From Patescibacteria group bacterium (GTDB lineage Bacteria; Patescibacteriota; 4484-211): 40,613 nt of DNA. The stretch is taken from positions 1 through 40,613 of the forward strand of contig JAHJGY010000018.1 of the NCBI GenBank assembly GCA_018824115.1, written 5' to 3'. Below the pieces are notes generated by a model. The model saw nothing but the letters and a program-made list of their open reading frames with translations. It made no database searches and had not been told where the DNA came from. A program made the translations under genes and the position numbers. Of this stretch, positions 15,430 through 23,240 are shown one piece after another (positions within the stretch are counted from its first letter, which is position 1; each line of letters starts with the position of its first letter).

Positions 15430-16485
15430 ATGCGGGAGGTTACACAACTAACTATAGAGGAGCTAAAAGGGAAGAGAGTCTTAGTTGCGGCGGATTTGGA
15501 TGTGCCTTTAGAGACTGGTGGGGGCACTGACGAGCTTAGCGTGGCTGACGATTATCGCTTGCGCGGAGTTGCGGAGACAACGAGGTTTCTTTTGGGGCAG
15601 CGAGCAATAGTGATTTTGGCTGGTCATTTAGGCCGGCCAAAAGGTCAGGTTGTCCAAGAATTACGGATGATGCCAGTAGTAACAAGGTTAAGAGAACTGC
15701 TTGGTCAGGTTGATATTTTTAGAGCGAAAAGTGTTGTAGGAGTTGAAGTGAGTAAAAAAGCTGCCGAGTTAAAACCTGGTCAAGTTCTGATTCTGGAAAA
15801 TGTGCGTTTTGATCCTCGAGAAGAGAATAATGATGCCGATTTTGCTAGAGAATTAGCGAAGTTAGCGGATTATTACGTGAACGAACTTTTCAGTACGTCG
15901 CACCGTGAACACGCATCGATAGTTAGTGTGCCTAGATTATTGCCCTCTTACGCAGGAATTCGATTCGCCCAGGAGGTGCGTGTTCTTGATAAGATTAGGG
16001 TGCAACCTGGACGACCTCTTGTTTTTATTGTTGGTGGTTCAAAGAAAGGCAAGGTATCTTTCGTGAAAGACATCGCTGTCTTGGCAGATGAAATACTGTT
16101 AGGGGGAACGTTGTCTTATGCCCAAGAGCTGGAGGGAGTTCCCAAGGTTCGTTTCCCGGTAGACGCAGTGAGAATAGACGATATTGGGCCAGAATCGGTG
16201 GCGATGTTCTGTCGGATCATACACCGTGCAGGAACGGTTGTGTGGGCGGGACCTCTTGGTCGGTTTGAAGATGAACGATATATTAAGGGAAGTGAAAAAA
16301 TTGCTCACTGTATTACTGAATCTGATTGCAATAGTGTGGTGGGAGGAGGAGATACATTAGCGATGCTCGGACGTCTTGGATTGCGTGAGAGATTTGGGTT
16401 TTGCTCCACGGGGGGCGGTGCTATGTTAGAATACTTAGCGAATGGCACTTTGCCGGGAATTGAAGCACTGGAAGGCGGTTTGTAG
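15430..16485 (+). CDS. pgk: Phosphoglycerate kinase (short form)
   Basis: Transfers the phosphate of 1,3-bisphosphoglycerate to ADP in lower glycolysis. Family motifs are present: AADLDVPL, GHLGRPKG, LENVRFDPREE, STSHREHAS (usually DAFG.AHR.H), GGSKKGKVS (usually GGAKVSDK), WAGPLGRFE (usually WNGPMGVFE), VGGGDT and the closing STGGGAMLEYL. At 351 residues it is some 40 shorter than typical PGK, and several motif positions are divergent, including Asn to Asp in the first motif; the key Arg, Lys and Gly residues are retained. tpiA follows after 58 nt, consistent with a glycolytic pair. Confidence 0.93.
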   Translation: MREVTQLTIEELKGKRVLVAADLDVPLETGGGTDELSVADDYRLRGVAETTRFLLGQRAIVILAGHLGRPKGQVVQELRMMPVVTRLRELLGQVDIFRAKSVVGVEVSKKAAELKPGQVLILENVRFDPREENNDADFARELAKLADYYVNELFSTSHREHASIVSVPRLLPSYAGIRFAQEVRVLDKIRVQPGRPLVFIVGGSKKGKVSFVKDIAVLADEILLGGTLSYAQELEGVPKVRFPVDAVRIDDIGPESVAMFCRIIHRAGTVVWAGPLGRFEDERYIKGSEKIAHCITESDCNSVVGGGDTLAMLGRLGLRERFGFCSTGGGAMLEYLANGTLPGIEALEGGL

Positions 16486-16543
16486 GAAGATGGCACTACC
16501 GGTATTAGTAAGTTGATTCCCGTAAACTACTAGCTAAAAAGAG

Positions 16544-17230
16544 ATGTTAATCGTAGCTAATTGGAAATTACATTTTAATCTTCAGGAAGTAAGAGAATGG
16601 CTATCCGAGTTCGCGGAAAATATAAGCGAAGTAGATGATTCTGTGGAAATTGTAATTTGCCCTTCTTTCCCATTGATCCCCGAGCTAAAGAGGATAGTTA
16701 GTGAGCAAGTATTACCTGTTAAGTTAGGTGCCCAAGATATCTCTATTTTCGAAGAGGGTCAGTATACCGGTGAAGTGAGTGGGAAGCAGTTAAGAGATTG
16801 GGTTAATTATGTTATCGTCGGGCATTCCGAGAGGCGTTCGTATTTTAATGAAACAGATCAGGATGTGTTGAAGAAGATTCTTCTTACACAAAAATATCAG
16901 CTGAGACCCATTGCCTGCATTAGTTCGCTTGATCAAGCGGAGGTTTTGGAGGGAGAATTATTAGATAAGGAGAATCTTGTTATTGTCTATGAGCCGTTAT
17001 TTGCTATTGGTACGGGTCAGTCGGACAGTCCCAGTAGCGCGGCTGAGCAGGCGCAGCGGATAAGGTCTACTTTTGGTAAAGATGTAAGAGTGTTATATGG
17101 GGGGAGCGTTGATTTAGCAAATGTTACCGATTTTCTTAGAGAAAGTATCGATGGAGTTTTAGTTGGTACTGCTAGTTTGGACCCGGCGGAGTTTGCCGGG
17201 ATTGTAAAAAAGGTTTCAGCCAAAGGCTGA
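16544..17230 (+). CDS. tpiA: Triosephosphate isomerase
   Basis: Interconverts dihydroxyacetone phosphate and glyceraldehyde 3-phosphate. The TIM-barrel catalytic residues are in place: Asn6 and Lys8 (ANWKLHF), His94 (VGHSERR) and Glu150 (VYEPLFAIGTG), with the phosphate-binding LYGGSVD near the end. At 228 residues it is shorter than the usual 250, and the YEPLFAIGTG motif carries L-F where most enzymes have V-W. A weak AAGAG lies just before the ATG. It is downstream of pgk and probably co-transcribed. Confidence 0.95.
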   Translation: MLIVANWKLHFNLQEVREWLSEFAENISEVDDSVEIVICPSFPLIPELKRIVSEQVLPVKLGAQDISIFEEGQYTGEVSGKQLRDWVNYVIVGHSERRSYFNETDQDVLKKILLTQKYQLRPIACISSLDQAEVLEGELLDKENLVIVYEPLFAIGTGQSDSPSSAAEQAQRIRSTFGKDVRVLYGGSVDLANVTDFLRESIDGVLVGTASLDPAEFAGIVKKVSAKG

Positions 17231-17251
17231 TGGGCCCCTGGCCCAAATTCG

Positions 17252-17268
17252 AACATCGGACCGATGTT
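17252..17268. repeat. 17-nt palindrome between tpiA and LCP gene
   Basis: AACATCGG-A-CCGATGTT is a perfect inverted repeat in the 60-nt spacer. A second related piece (GTCGGACCGG, 17271-17280) and a GGGCC/GGCCC pair (17232-17244) lie beside it. It could be an operator or a processing hairpin; there is no T-run. Confidence 0.4.
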
Positions 17269-17290
17269 ACGTCGGACCGGTTCTCATTAA

Positions 17291-18463
17291 ATGGACTATG
17301 TTGATTTAGGAACCCTTTCACGGAAAACAATAACTCGACGGCGGGGGCAGAGAAAAATTAAGTTGCCTTCGAAACTAGTTGGAGTGTTGTTAATCATAAT
17401 TATTGGTTTTGCGACGGTGAAACTTTTGTTGTCGTCGGCGACGACAGTATGGGCTGATTTTTGGTCTGCTTCCGGATCGGTAATATCTTATATGCTGCCA
17501 GGATCTGTGAAGGTAAAGAAGGATGGCGGGGTAACTAATGTTTTGTTAGTTGGAATAGATCGCCGGGCGAGGGTGCCTTATACATACCAGGGGCCGGATG
17601 ATACTCTAATGCGCAACGGTTTCCTCGCCGATACAATTATTGTTGCCTCACTGAATTACGAAACAGATCAATTAAGTATGCTTTCTTTACCGCGCGACCT
17701 GTGGTTAGAGATCCCCGAGTTTGGCAGTTTACAAAAACAATATTCTAAAATCAATGCCTGTTATGCTTTGGGTGATCGTTTTTCCGGCGAGGAAGATGGG
17801 GGAATGTTGCTGCTTAGTCAAGTACTCGAGGATGTCTTAGATATACCTATCCATTATTGGGCGAGGATTGACTTTGTTGGTTTCGAGAAAGGGGTAGATG
17901 CAATTGGGGGGATAGACCTTATTGTTGACCAGGCATTTGATGATTATCAGTTTCCTCGAGTTGGTAACGAAGGAGCACCTTGGGATCAACGATGGGAGCA
18001 CGTTCATTTTGATGCTGGTTTGCAGCATATGGATGGAGCAACCGCATTAAAGTATGCACGCTCGCGACATGCTTTAGGGCCGGAAGGTACTGATTTCGCT
18101 CGATCCAAGCGGCAGCAAAAAGTAATTATTGCTGCTAAAAACAAAGTTGTTTCTTCGTCAACCTTGTTCAATCCCATAAAGCTCAAAGAGCTTTTTGAAG
18201 TAGTGTCGGATAATCTAAATCTAAAGACCGACATTAAGCTTTCGGAAATACCTTTATTCTTTTCTTTAGCTAAAGGGTTGGTCGATGAAGAGGTCCAGAC
18301 ATATAGTCTTACTGATGAGGGATTAAGCCTTCTAGCTACGCCACAAGACTTATCGATGTACGGAGGAGCGTGGATCTTGCTGCCGACCGCAGGTTTTAGT
18401 GATTATTCCGATATTCAAGGATTTGTTAAAGGAGCTTTTTACTCAGCTATTAGTGAGCCCTAG
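17291..18463 (+). CDS. LytR-CpsA-Psr (LCP) family protein
   Basis: 390 residues with an N-terminal cytoplasmic basic stretch, one membrane segment (about 27-48) and an extracytoplasmic LCP domain. Motifs: NVLLVGIDRRAR, DTLMRNGFLADTIIVASLNYET seen as FLADTIIVASLN, LSLPRDLWLEIPE with the conserved Arg-Asp, INACYALG, IPIHYWARIDFVGFEKGVDAIGG seen as YWARIDFVGF and VDAIGGID, and DGATALKYARSRH with the pyrophosphate-binding arginines. LCP enzymes move lipid-linked glycopolymers onto the cell wall. Its stop codon shares a CTAG palindrome with the convergent hydrolase gene. Confidence 0.92.
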   Translation: MDYVDLGTLSRKTITRRRGQRKIKLPSKLVGVLLIIIIGFATVKLLLSSATTVWADFWSASGSVISYMLPGSVKVKKDGGVTNVLLVGIDRRARVPYTYQGPDDTLMRNGFLADTIIVASLNYETDQLSMLSLPRDLWLEIPEFGSLQKQYSKINACYALGDRFSGEEDGGMLLLSQVLEDVLDIPIHYWARIDFVGFEKGVDAIGGIDLIVDQAFDDYQFPRVGNEGAPWDQRWEHVHFDAGLQHMDGATALKYARSRHALGPEGTDFARSKRQQKVIIAAKNKVVSSSTLFNPIKLKELFEVVSDNLNLKTDIKLSEIPLFFSLAKGLVDEEVQTYSLTDEGLSLLATPQDLSMYGGAWILLPTAGFSDYSDIQGFVKGAFYSAISEP

Positions 18464-19323
18464 CTGGATAAGACAAATTCCTCTAGTTGCCTTTTATATG
18501 GCGTGAGAAAACTTGCTGAAAGTTCTCCTTTAGGAACATGAGTTTTCAAAGGTACGATAACTACTTGGTGTTGAGGTGCAATGTCTTTAAGGATTTTTAG
18601 ATTCTTTTCAGTGTCATAGTATTGATTGTCCTTACTTTCCACGATCAAAGTTGGTACATGGATCATTAGAGGTTGATCTGATACCTTAGTATTAACGATT
18701 GAGTGATTAGTTTGCATCCAGACTGAGGAAGACATCTGACGCCATTGTTGTTTCTCGAATTTAATAATGTCGGGCTTTCTATCGTTTGGATCGAAATTTC
18801 TGGCAAGGAGATAATTCATTAATCTGTCACTGTGGATAATACGATCTGCTAGCCAGGGAACGATTTTTGTTTTGACTAGGAAGGGGAATGAGCGAATATA
18901 CAGTTGATATTTTTGCAGTTTTGGTTTCCATACCGAGTCATCAGCCGGGGTAACTAGTAACACTACCTTGCGAATTCGGGATGAAATTAAGGGAAAGAGT
19001 TTTAATGCCACAAGCCCGCCCATTGATCCCCCCAGAAGGACGATTTCATTAAGATCGAGTGTGTCAACAAATTCGGCCAAAGTTTCAGCATAGGCGGTCA
19101 TGGTATGCCTCTGTCTCTGATATGGTGAGGTTCGCCCGCAGCCCGGGAGGTCGGGTGCAACAACATAAGCATACTCAGCGAGAGTTGTTAGAATGCCCTT
19201 AAACCGTAGAGCGTCTGAACGGTGTCCGTGAATAAACAATACAGTAGGCCCTGATCCGAGGGTATAGTAATAGATTTTTTGGTTGTTTAATTGGAGATAT
19301 TGGCCATTAATAGCTGTTGACAT
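18460..19323 (-). CDS. Alpha/beta hydrolase
   Basis: 287 residues with an alpha/beta-hydrolase fold and no signal peptide. The oxyanion region is LFIHGHRSDALRF, the DLPGCGRTSPY loop follows strand 4, and the nucleophile elbow is GGSMGG with Ser100. The likely acid Asp is in VESKDNQYYD and the catalytic His in LKTHVPKGE. It probably hydrolyses an ester or amide in the cytoplasm; substrate unknown. TATAAT (minus strand) ends exactly 6 nt before the ATG, so the mRNA should be leaderless. It is convergent and overlapping by 4 nt with the LCP gene and divergent from the GT4 gene. Confidence 0.9.
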   Translation of the reverse strand: MSTAINGQYLQLNNQKIYYYTLGSGPTVLFIHGHRSDALRFKGILTTLAEYAYVVAPDLPGCGRTSPYQRQRHTMTAYAETLAEFVDTLDLNEIVLLGGSMGGLVALKLFPLISSRIRKVVLLVTPADDSVWKPKLQKYQLYIRSFPFLVKTKIVPWLADRIIHSDRLMNYLLARNFDPNDRKPDIIKFEKQQWRQMSSSVWMQTNHSIVNTKVSDQPLMIHVPTLIVESKDNQYYDTEKNLKILKDIAPQHQVVIVPLKTHVPKGELSASFLTPYKRQLEEFVLSS

Positions 19324-19329
19324 GGTAGA

Positions 19330-19335
19330 ATTATA
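19330..19335 (-). promoter_or_regulatory. -10 box of hydrolase gene, leaderless spacing
   Basis: A perfect TATAAT on the minus strand lies 6 nt upstream of the ATG at 19323, within the 31-nt gap between divergent genes. Confidence 0.6.
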
Positions 19336-19354
19336 CTAAATTTACTAAGATACC

Positions 19355-20503
19355 ATGAAGATTGGTCTAGTTTGTCCCTATCGTTTACAGACCCCGGGAG
19401 GGGTGAGTGAACATGTTCGGGCCTTGGCAAAGGAGTTAAGGCTCAGCGGTCATCAGGCAACTGTTATTTCACCTGGCTTTGGTGTCAAGAAGATTGGTGA
19501 GAGTTCTTTGTATGTTGGTCGGGCAGTGAAAGTGCCCTCACCCAACAAAAGCTGGAGTTACGTAAGTGTTTATGTTGATACTTCTTTAGAGTCTCTGCGA
19601 AAAATTATTGATACGTACAATTTTGATATCATCCATTTTCATGAACCCTTAGCTCCGTTTTTGTGCTGGCAGGTGTTAAAAGTGTCAACAGCAGTAAATG
19701 TGGCAACTTTCCATAGTGAGTGGGCCCTAACAGCTGACTCTTTTCTTGTGGATTCTCTTCAATTTTTATTGAACCCTCTTTTACCACGTTTTAAAGAAAA
19801 ACTCGCAGGTGTAATTGCTGTGTCCGAAGTGGCACGCAGGAGTTGGAGTGAAGTTTTCGACGGTTCAATATCCGAGATAGTTATTCCCAACGGTGTTAGC
19901 CTAAGCCGTTTTAAACCGCAGAATTCACCATTACGTGTTTTTGGTGATAAACCAACAATTCTCTATGTTGGGCGGGTTGAAGCACGAAAAGGTCTGCACT
20001 ATCTCATTGACGCGTTTCGATTATTAGAGAAAGGAATGCCCGAAGTGCGATTAGTAGTTGTTGGTGCAGGGCCATTGTTGGCTAAGCACAAACTATGGGT
20101 TCTAAAAAATAATTTAGCTGACAAAGTTTTTTTTGCCGGGCGAGTGCCCGGGCAGGGGTTGCCCTCGTATTATCGAGGGGCCGATGTTTTTTGTTCACCA
20201 GCTACGGGAGGGGAAAGTTTTGGTATTGTTCTTTTAGAATCGATGGCGTCGGGGACACCGTTGGTTGTTTTTGATAACCCAGGGTATGGTGAACTTCTCC
20301 AAAGATGTCCTTGGCCAGAGGTATTAGCCACATGTAGAAATACTCAAGAGTTAAGTGATAAGTTGAAAGAGATGTTAACTAACTCACGTCTCCGTAAGAA
20401 GGTAAGGCAATGGGGGTTAAAGGAAGTGAGGAATTATGAATGGTCGCGGATTACTAAAAAGGTGATCAGGTTTTATGATGAAATAATGGAGAAACACTCT
20501 TGA
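19355..20503 (+). CDS. GT4 family glycosyltransferase, PimA-like
   Basis: 382 residues with a GT-B fold. The N-domain begins MKIGLVCPYRLQTPGGVSEHV (PGG loop, seen as TPGGVSEHV) and includes DIIHFHEPLAPF. The C-domain holds ILYVGRVEARKGLHYLI, VVVGAGPLL, VFFAGRVPG and the nucleotide-sugar site GGESFGIVLLESMASGTP (E-x7-E). It is closest in feel to phosphatidylinositol mannosyltransferase PimA and related enzymes, so a membrane-associated lipid or glycan mannosylation step is plausible, but acceptor and donor are inferred only. recF starts 56 nt downstream from its own promoter. Confidence 0.9.
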   Translation: MKIGLVCPYRLQTPGGVSEHVRALAKELRLSGHQATVISPGFGVKKIGESSLYVGRAVKVPSPNKSWSYVSVYVDTSLESLRKIIDTYNFDIIHFHEPLAPFLCWQVLKVSTAVNVATFHSEWALTADSFLVDSLQFLLNPLLPRFKEKLAGVIAVSEVARRSWSEVFDGSISEIVIPNGVSLSRFKPQNSPLRVFGDKPTILYVGRVEARKGLHYLIDAFRLLEKGMPEVRLVVVGAGPLLAKHKLWVLKNNLADKVFFAGRVPGQGLPSYYRGADVFCSPATGGESFGIVLLESMASGTPLVVFDNPGYGELLQRCPWPEVLATCRNTQELSDKLKEMLTNSRLRKKVRQWGLKEVRNYEWSRITKKVIRFYDEIMEKHS

Positions 20504-20524
20504 CGAGAGACCTGGTTATAAGAC

Positions 20525-20553
20525 TTATTGTCCACTAACAATCCTGGTAGAAT
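20525..20553 (+). promoter_or_regulatory. Promoter of recF, leaderless
   Basis: TTATTG (20525-20530), 17 nt, then TAGAAT (20548-20553) and exactly 6 nt to the ATG at 20560. Confidence 0.6.
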
Positions 20554-20559
20554 AGGATT

Positions 20560-21645
20560 ATGCAGTTAAATGCTCTGCGGTTACATAATTTCCGTAATTT
20601 TGGAACATTTGTTGCCAATTTTGATTCAAAGATAACTGTACTCGTTGGTCCAAACGGGACCGGAAAGAGTAATCTTCTGGAAGCTATCCATCTGCTATCG
20701 TCGGGCAATTCGTTCCGGCCAGGGGGTAGTCGATACTTAGTTAGGTTTGGGGAAACCAAGGCGGTTGTTGAGGGAGGGATTAGTGATTCTCAAGGGCTAA
20801 AGGTTAAAATTTCCATGGTTTTACAGCGATCGAGTAAACAGTACCTGGTCAACGGTAAAGTAAGCGATCAAGAAGATTTTTTATCCCGTTTTCAAGGAGT
20901 TGCATTTCTCCCACGACATCTAAACATTATTACAGGTAACCCTGGATTAAGACGTAAATTGTTAGATGACGTTCTATCGGGGGTGTCATTTGCTTATCTG
21001 GCAACACTCAGTCGTTATCGGCAGGTACTTCGGCAGCGCAACCGTCTTCTATCGCGGAGAAATTTCAGGGGGGCAGAAATGGTCTATTGGAATGAAGAGC
21101 TGGCTAATTTGGGGGCAGGAATCCTCGTAGAAAGAAGGAAATTGGTTGCCGGCTTTAACAAGCTGTTGCGTAGTTTAAGGATGAGATTAGATTATTATCC
21201 CAGCCCGCGTGTAATTGGGAGAGAATTGGGTTTGGAGAGCGAATGGAACCCTTTAACAGTTGCTAAATATATCATTCAGAAGCTTGAGCAAACCGCAGAG
21301 AGGGAGAGAGAGCTTGGTTTTACTATAATCGGGCCGCAGCGAGATGATCTTAAAGTAATGGGACAAATGGATCAAACTGGAGAATTGAGAGACTTGTCGT
21401 TATATGGGTCCCGCGGCCAGCAGCGTTTAGCGGTTGTTCATTTAAAAAGTGCTCAACTTAGCTGGTTGGAAAGCGAGCTTGGTGCACGACCTGCTCTATT
21501 GCTGGATGATGTTTTTTCCGAATTGGATTCGCTTGCCCGAGCAGAATTAATACCCTTATTTAGTAAACAGCAAACAATTGTTACCGCGCTGGAAGTACCG
21601 GATGGTTTAAAGGACTCAACAGTAATTCAATTAGCAAGAGAATAA
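20560..21645 (+). CDS. recF: DNA replication/repair protein RecF
   Basis: SMC-like ATPase that loads RecA at gapped DNA with RecO and RecR. It shows LRLHNFRNF, the Walker A GPNGTGKSN (about 30-38), the ABC signature region LYGSRGQQRLAVVHLK, Walker B with D-loop LLLDDVFSELD, and FLPRHLNIITGNPGLRRKLLD, seen as GNPGLRRKLLD, typical of RecF. 361 residues is normal for the family. The stop TAA overlaps the next ATG by one base (TAATG), so holA is translationally coupled. recF is not beside dnaN or gyrB here, unlike the classical order. Confidence 0.95.
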   Translation: MQLNALRLHNFRNFGTFVANFDSKITVLVGPNGTGKSNLLEAIHLLSSGNSFRPGGSRYLVRFGETKAVVEGGISDSQGLKVKISMVLQRSSKQYLVNGKVSDQEDFLSRFQGVAFLPRHLNIITGNPGLRRKLLDDVLSGVSFAYLATLSRYRQVLRQRNRLLSRRNFRGAEMVYWNEELANLGAGILVERRKLVAGFNKLLRSLRMRLDYYPSPRVIGRELGLESEWNPLTVAKYIIQKLEQTAERERELGFTIIGPQRDDLKVMGQMDQTGELRDLSLYGSRGQQRLAVVHLKSAQLSWLESELGARPALLLDDVFSELDSLARAELIPLFSKQQTIVTALEVPDGLKDSTVIQLARE

Positions 21646-22532
21646 TGATTTATCTAGTTTACGGAGAAGATACTTACCGAGTGAAAAAGAAGGTCAATGA
21701 GTTACGTCAGGGATTTGCCACCCAGAAAGTTATTTGTGATATTGACCTGGATTTTAATTGGGATCAGCTGGAGGTTAATCAGGGGTATTTGTTTGGCGAG
21801 CCACAGGTTTGGGTTTTTGGGGATGTCTTAGATACTTCCCGCGGTGCGGAGTTCTTTGGGAAATTGCAGCACGTTTTAGAAAGAAAGATGGAGGCAACAG
21901 TGATTATTATTTGGCAGAGTGGAGGATTAGATGAGCGATTCAAGTTTAGCAGATGGTTAAAGAAAAATGCCGAAGTGCATAAGTTTGGGCCAATGAATCC
22001 GCCAGCAGTTGAAAAGTGGATTAAGGATTGGCTGGGCAGTCAGGAAGTCGAGGATGCGGCGATAAAGAAACTAGTTGAATATCATGGCAGTAACTTGTGG
22101 TTAATTGAGAATGAGTTAAGGAAATTGCGAGCTTATACTAATGGAGAGAAGATTGCGATTGGAGAGGTTGAGCTGCTGGGTTGTAAAAGTGTGGAGGAAA
22201 ATATTTTTCGGTTCATTGATGCACTGAGTTATAGAAACGTAGCTGAAGCAGGGTCTCTGTTAGATATCTTACTGACCGAAGGTCAAGATCCAGCCTATTT
22301 GTTTTCTATGATCGTCCGCCAATTTAGGTTATTATTGTTAGCAAAGGGCGATGATGGATTAAAAGGCCTGCATCCCTATGTGGCCAGGAAAGTGAATCAG
22401 CAGTCACCGAGATGGGAATACCCGATCCTTAAAAGGATTTATGCGAAATTATTGGAAATTGACGTAGATACAAAGATGGGAGAGAAGGAATTAGAGACAG
22501 AGTTATGGCTGTTAGTTGCTGAGTTGAGTTGA
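21645..22532 (+). CDS. holA: DNA polymerase III subunit delta
   Basis: Clamp-loader delta subunit, which opens the sliding clamp. 295 residues: an N-terminal AAA+-like part without a Walker A (MIYLVYGEDTYRVKKKVNEL; NQGYLFGEPQVWVFGDV), the KWIKDWLG and LVEYHGSNLWLIENELRKL segment typical of HolA, then ENIFRFIDALSYRN and the C-terminal collar helices (DPAYLFSMIVRQFRLLLLAK). It is coupled to recF by the TAATG overlap, so repair and replication proteins are made together. Confidence 0.9.
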   Translation: MIYLVYGEDTYRVKKKVNELRQGFATQKVICDIDLDFNWDQLEVNQGYLFGEPQVWVFGDVLDTSRGAEFFGKLQHVLERKMEATVIIIWQSGGLDERFKFSRWLKKNAEVHKFGPMNPPAVEKWIKDWLGSQEVEDAAIKKLVEYHGSNLWLIENELRKLRAYTNGEKIAIGEVELLGCKSVEENIFRFIDALSYRNVAEAGSLLDILLTEGQDPAYLFSMIVRQFRLLLLAKGDDGLKGLHPYVARKVNQQSPRWEYPILKRIYAKLLEIDVDTKMGEKELETELWLLVAELS

Positions 22533-22564
22533 ATCCTCGAGGAGAAATAATTTATGATGGGGAA

Positions 22565-22927
22565 TTATTTTTTTCGCTTTGCTGAAGATTCAGATTTTGT
22601 TTTTGGACGTTTTACTGTTTTCTTAGAACTCTTCTTTATACTAGTTTTCTCCTCATCCCCTTTTATTGTGAGCTTCATTGTTGCTTTAGCTAATCTTGAT
22701 TTAAGACGTGCGGCTTTATTCTTGTGGATAACGTGCTTCTTGGCCGCTAAATCCAGTTGTTTATAGACTTTAGGCAGAGCTTCCAGAGCCAATTTAACAG
22801 ACTTTTTTGCCGCTGCCTTGCGGATATCCTTAACTGCGGCTTTATATTTTCTTTTCGTTCTCAGGTTATGGACTTTCTTTTGCTGCGAAACACGCAAGGC
22901 TTTGGTTACGGACTTAGTTTGCGGCAT
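22565..22927 (-). CDS. rpsT: Ribosomal protein bS20
   Basis: Small-subunit primary 16S rRNA-binding protein. MPQTKSVTKALRVSQQKKVHN and the three-helix basic core (KRKYKAAVKDIRKAAAKKS; HVIHKNKAARLKSRLAKA) fit the bS20 family. An extra Lys/Ser-rich tail of about 30 residues makes it 120 residues in total against the usual 85-90. I placed the start at ATG 22927 because MPQTKS begins the conserved domain and a TATACT -10 box (minus strand, 22943-22938) lies 10 nt upstream; the longer frame from 22966 would contain this promoter. Confidence 0.92.
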   Translation of the reverse strand: MPQTKSVTKALRVSQQKKVHNLRTKRKYKAAVKDIRKAAAKKSVKLALEALPKVYKQLDLAAKKHVIHKNKAARLKSRLAKATMKLTIKGDEEKTSIKKSSKKTVKRPKTKSESSAKRKK

Positions 22928-23240
22928 AGTGTTCCAAAGTATACCATGGGAGTGTATAATGTTCAATGAGGCTCAAAAATCGCAAACGTAGTGCCGTGAT
23001 TTTAGTAAGCCGAATTAATTCCGGGCTCTTCGAGTCTGAGCCTGAGGGCTTTTCCCTCAGAGTCGAATGACCTGTCGAGTGGGTTCAATGAGACTCAGGA
23101 AACTTGAGCAGGAGGAGAGATTTACGTCAGTCGAATTTCAGCCAGAGGATGACGGGTCTTTGGCCTAAATCCGCCGACTTGTCCCCCGTAGTTTTAACGT
23201 AAGAGGAAGCCTCGGCGGAGGGGGTTTAATTAGAGCTAAT
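22928..23240. other. 313-nt spacer between rpsT and murJ with repeats and two mini-ORFs
   Basis: No conventional gene. It contains the rpsT promoter (minus), a plus-strand TATAAT (22955-22960), two copies of GTTCAATGAGRCTCA (22961-22975 and 23083-23097), each opening a short plus-strand frame that begins Met-Arg-Leu (34 and 26 codons), one copy of the CTGAGGG hairpin repeat (23031-23083), and near 23167-23227 a CCGCCGACTTGTCC...CCTCGGCGGAGG-type inverted element. murJ transcription probably begins inside it. Confidence 0.5.
23031..23083. repeat. Interspersed hairpin repeat B, copy 1
   Basis: About 50 nt nearly identical to 28479-28530. The core hairpin is CTGAGGG-CTTTT-CCCTCAG (23042-23060), followed by AGTCGAATGAC and TGTCGA in both copies. 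The two copies differ at only a few positions. Confidence 0.8.
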
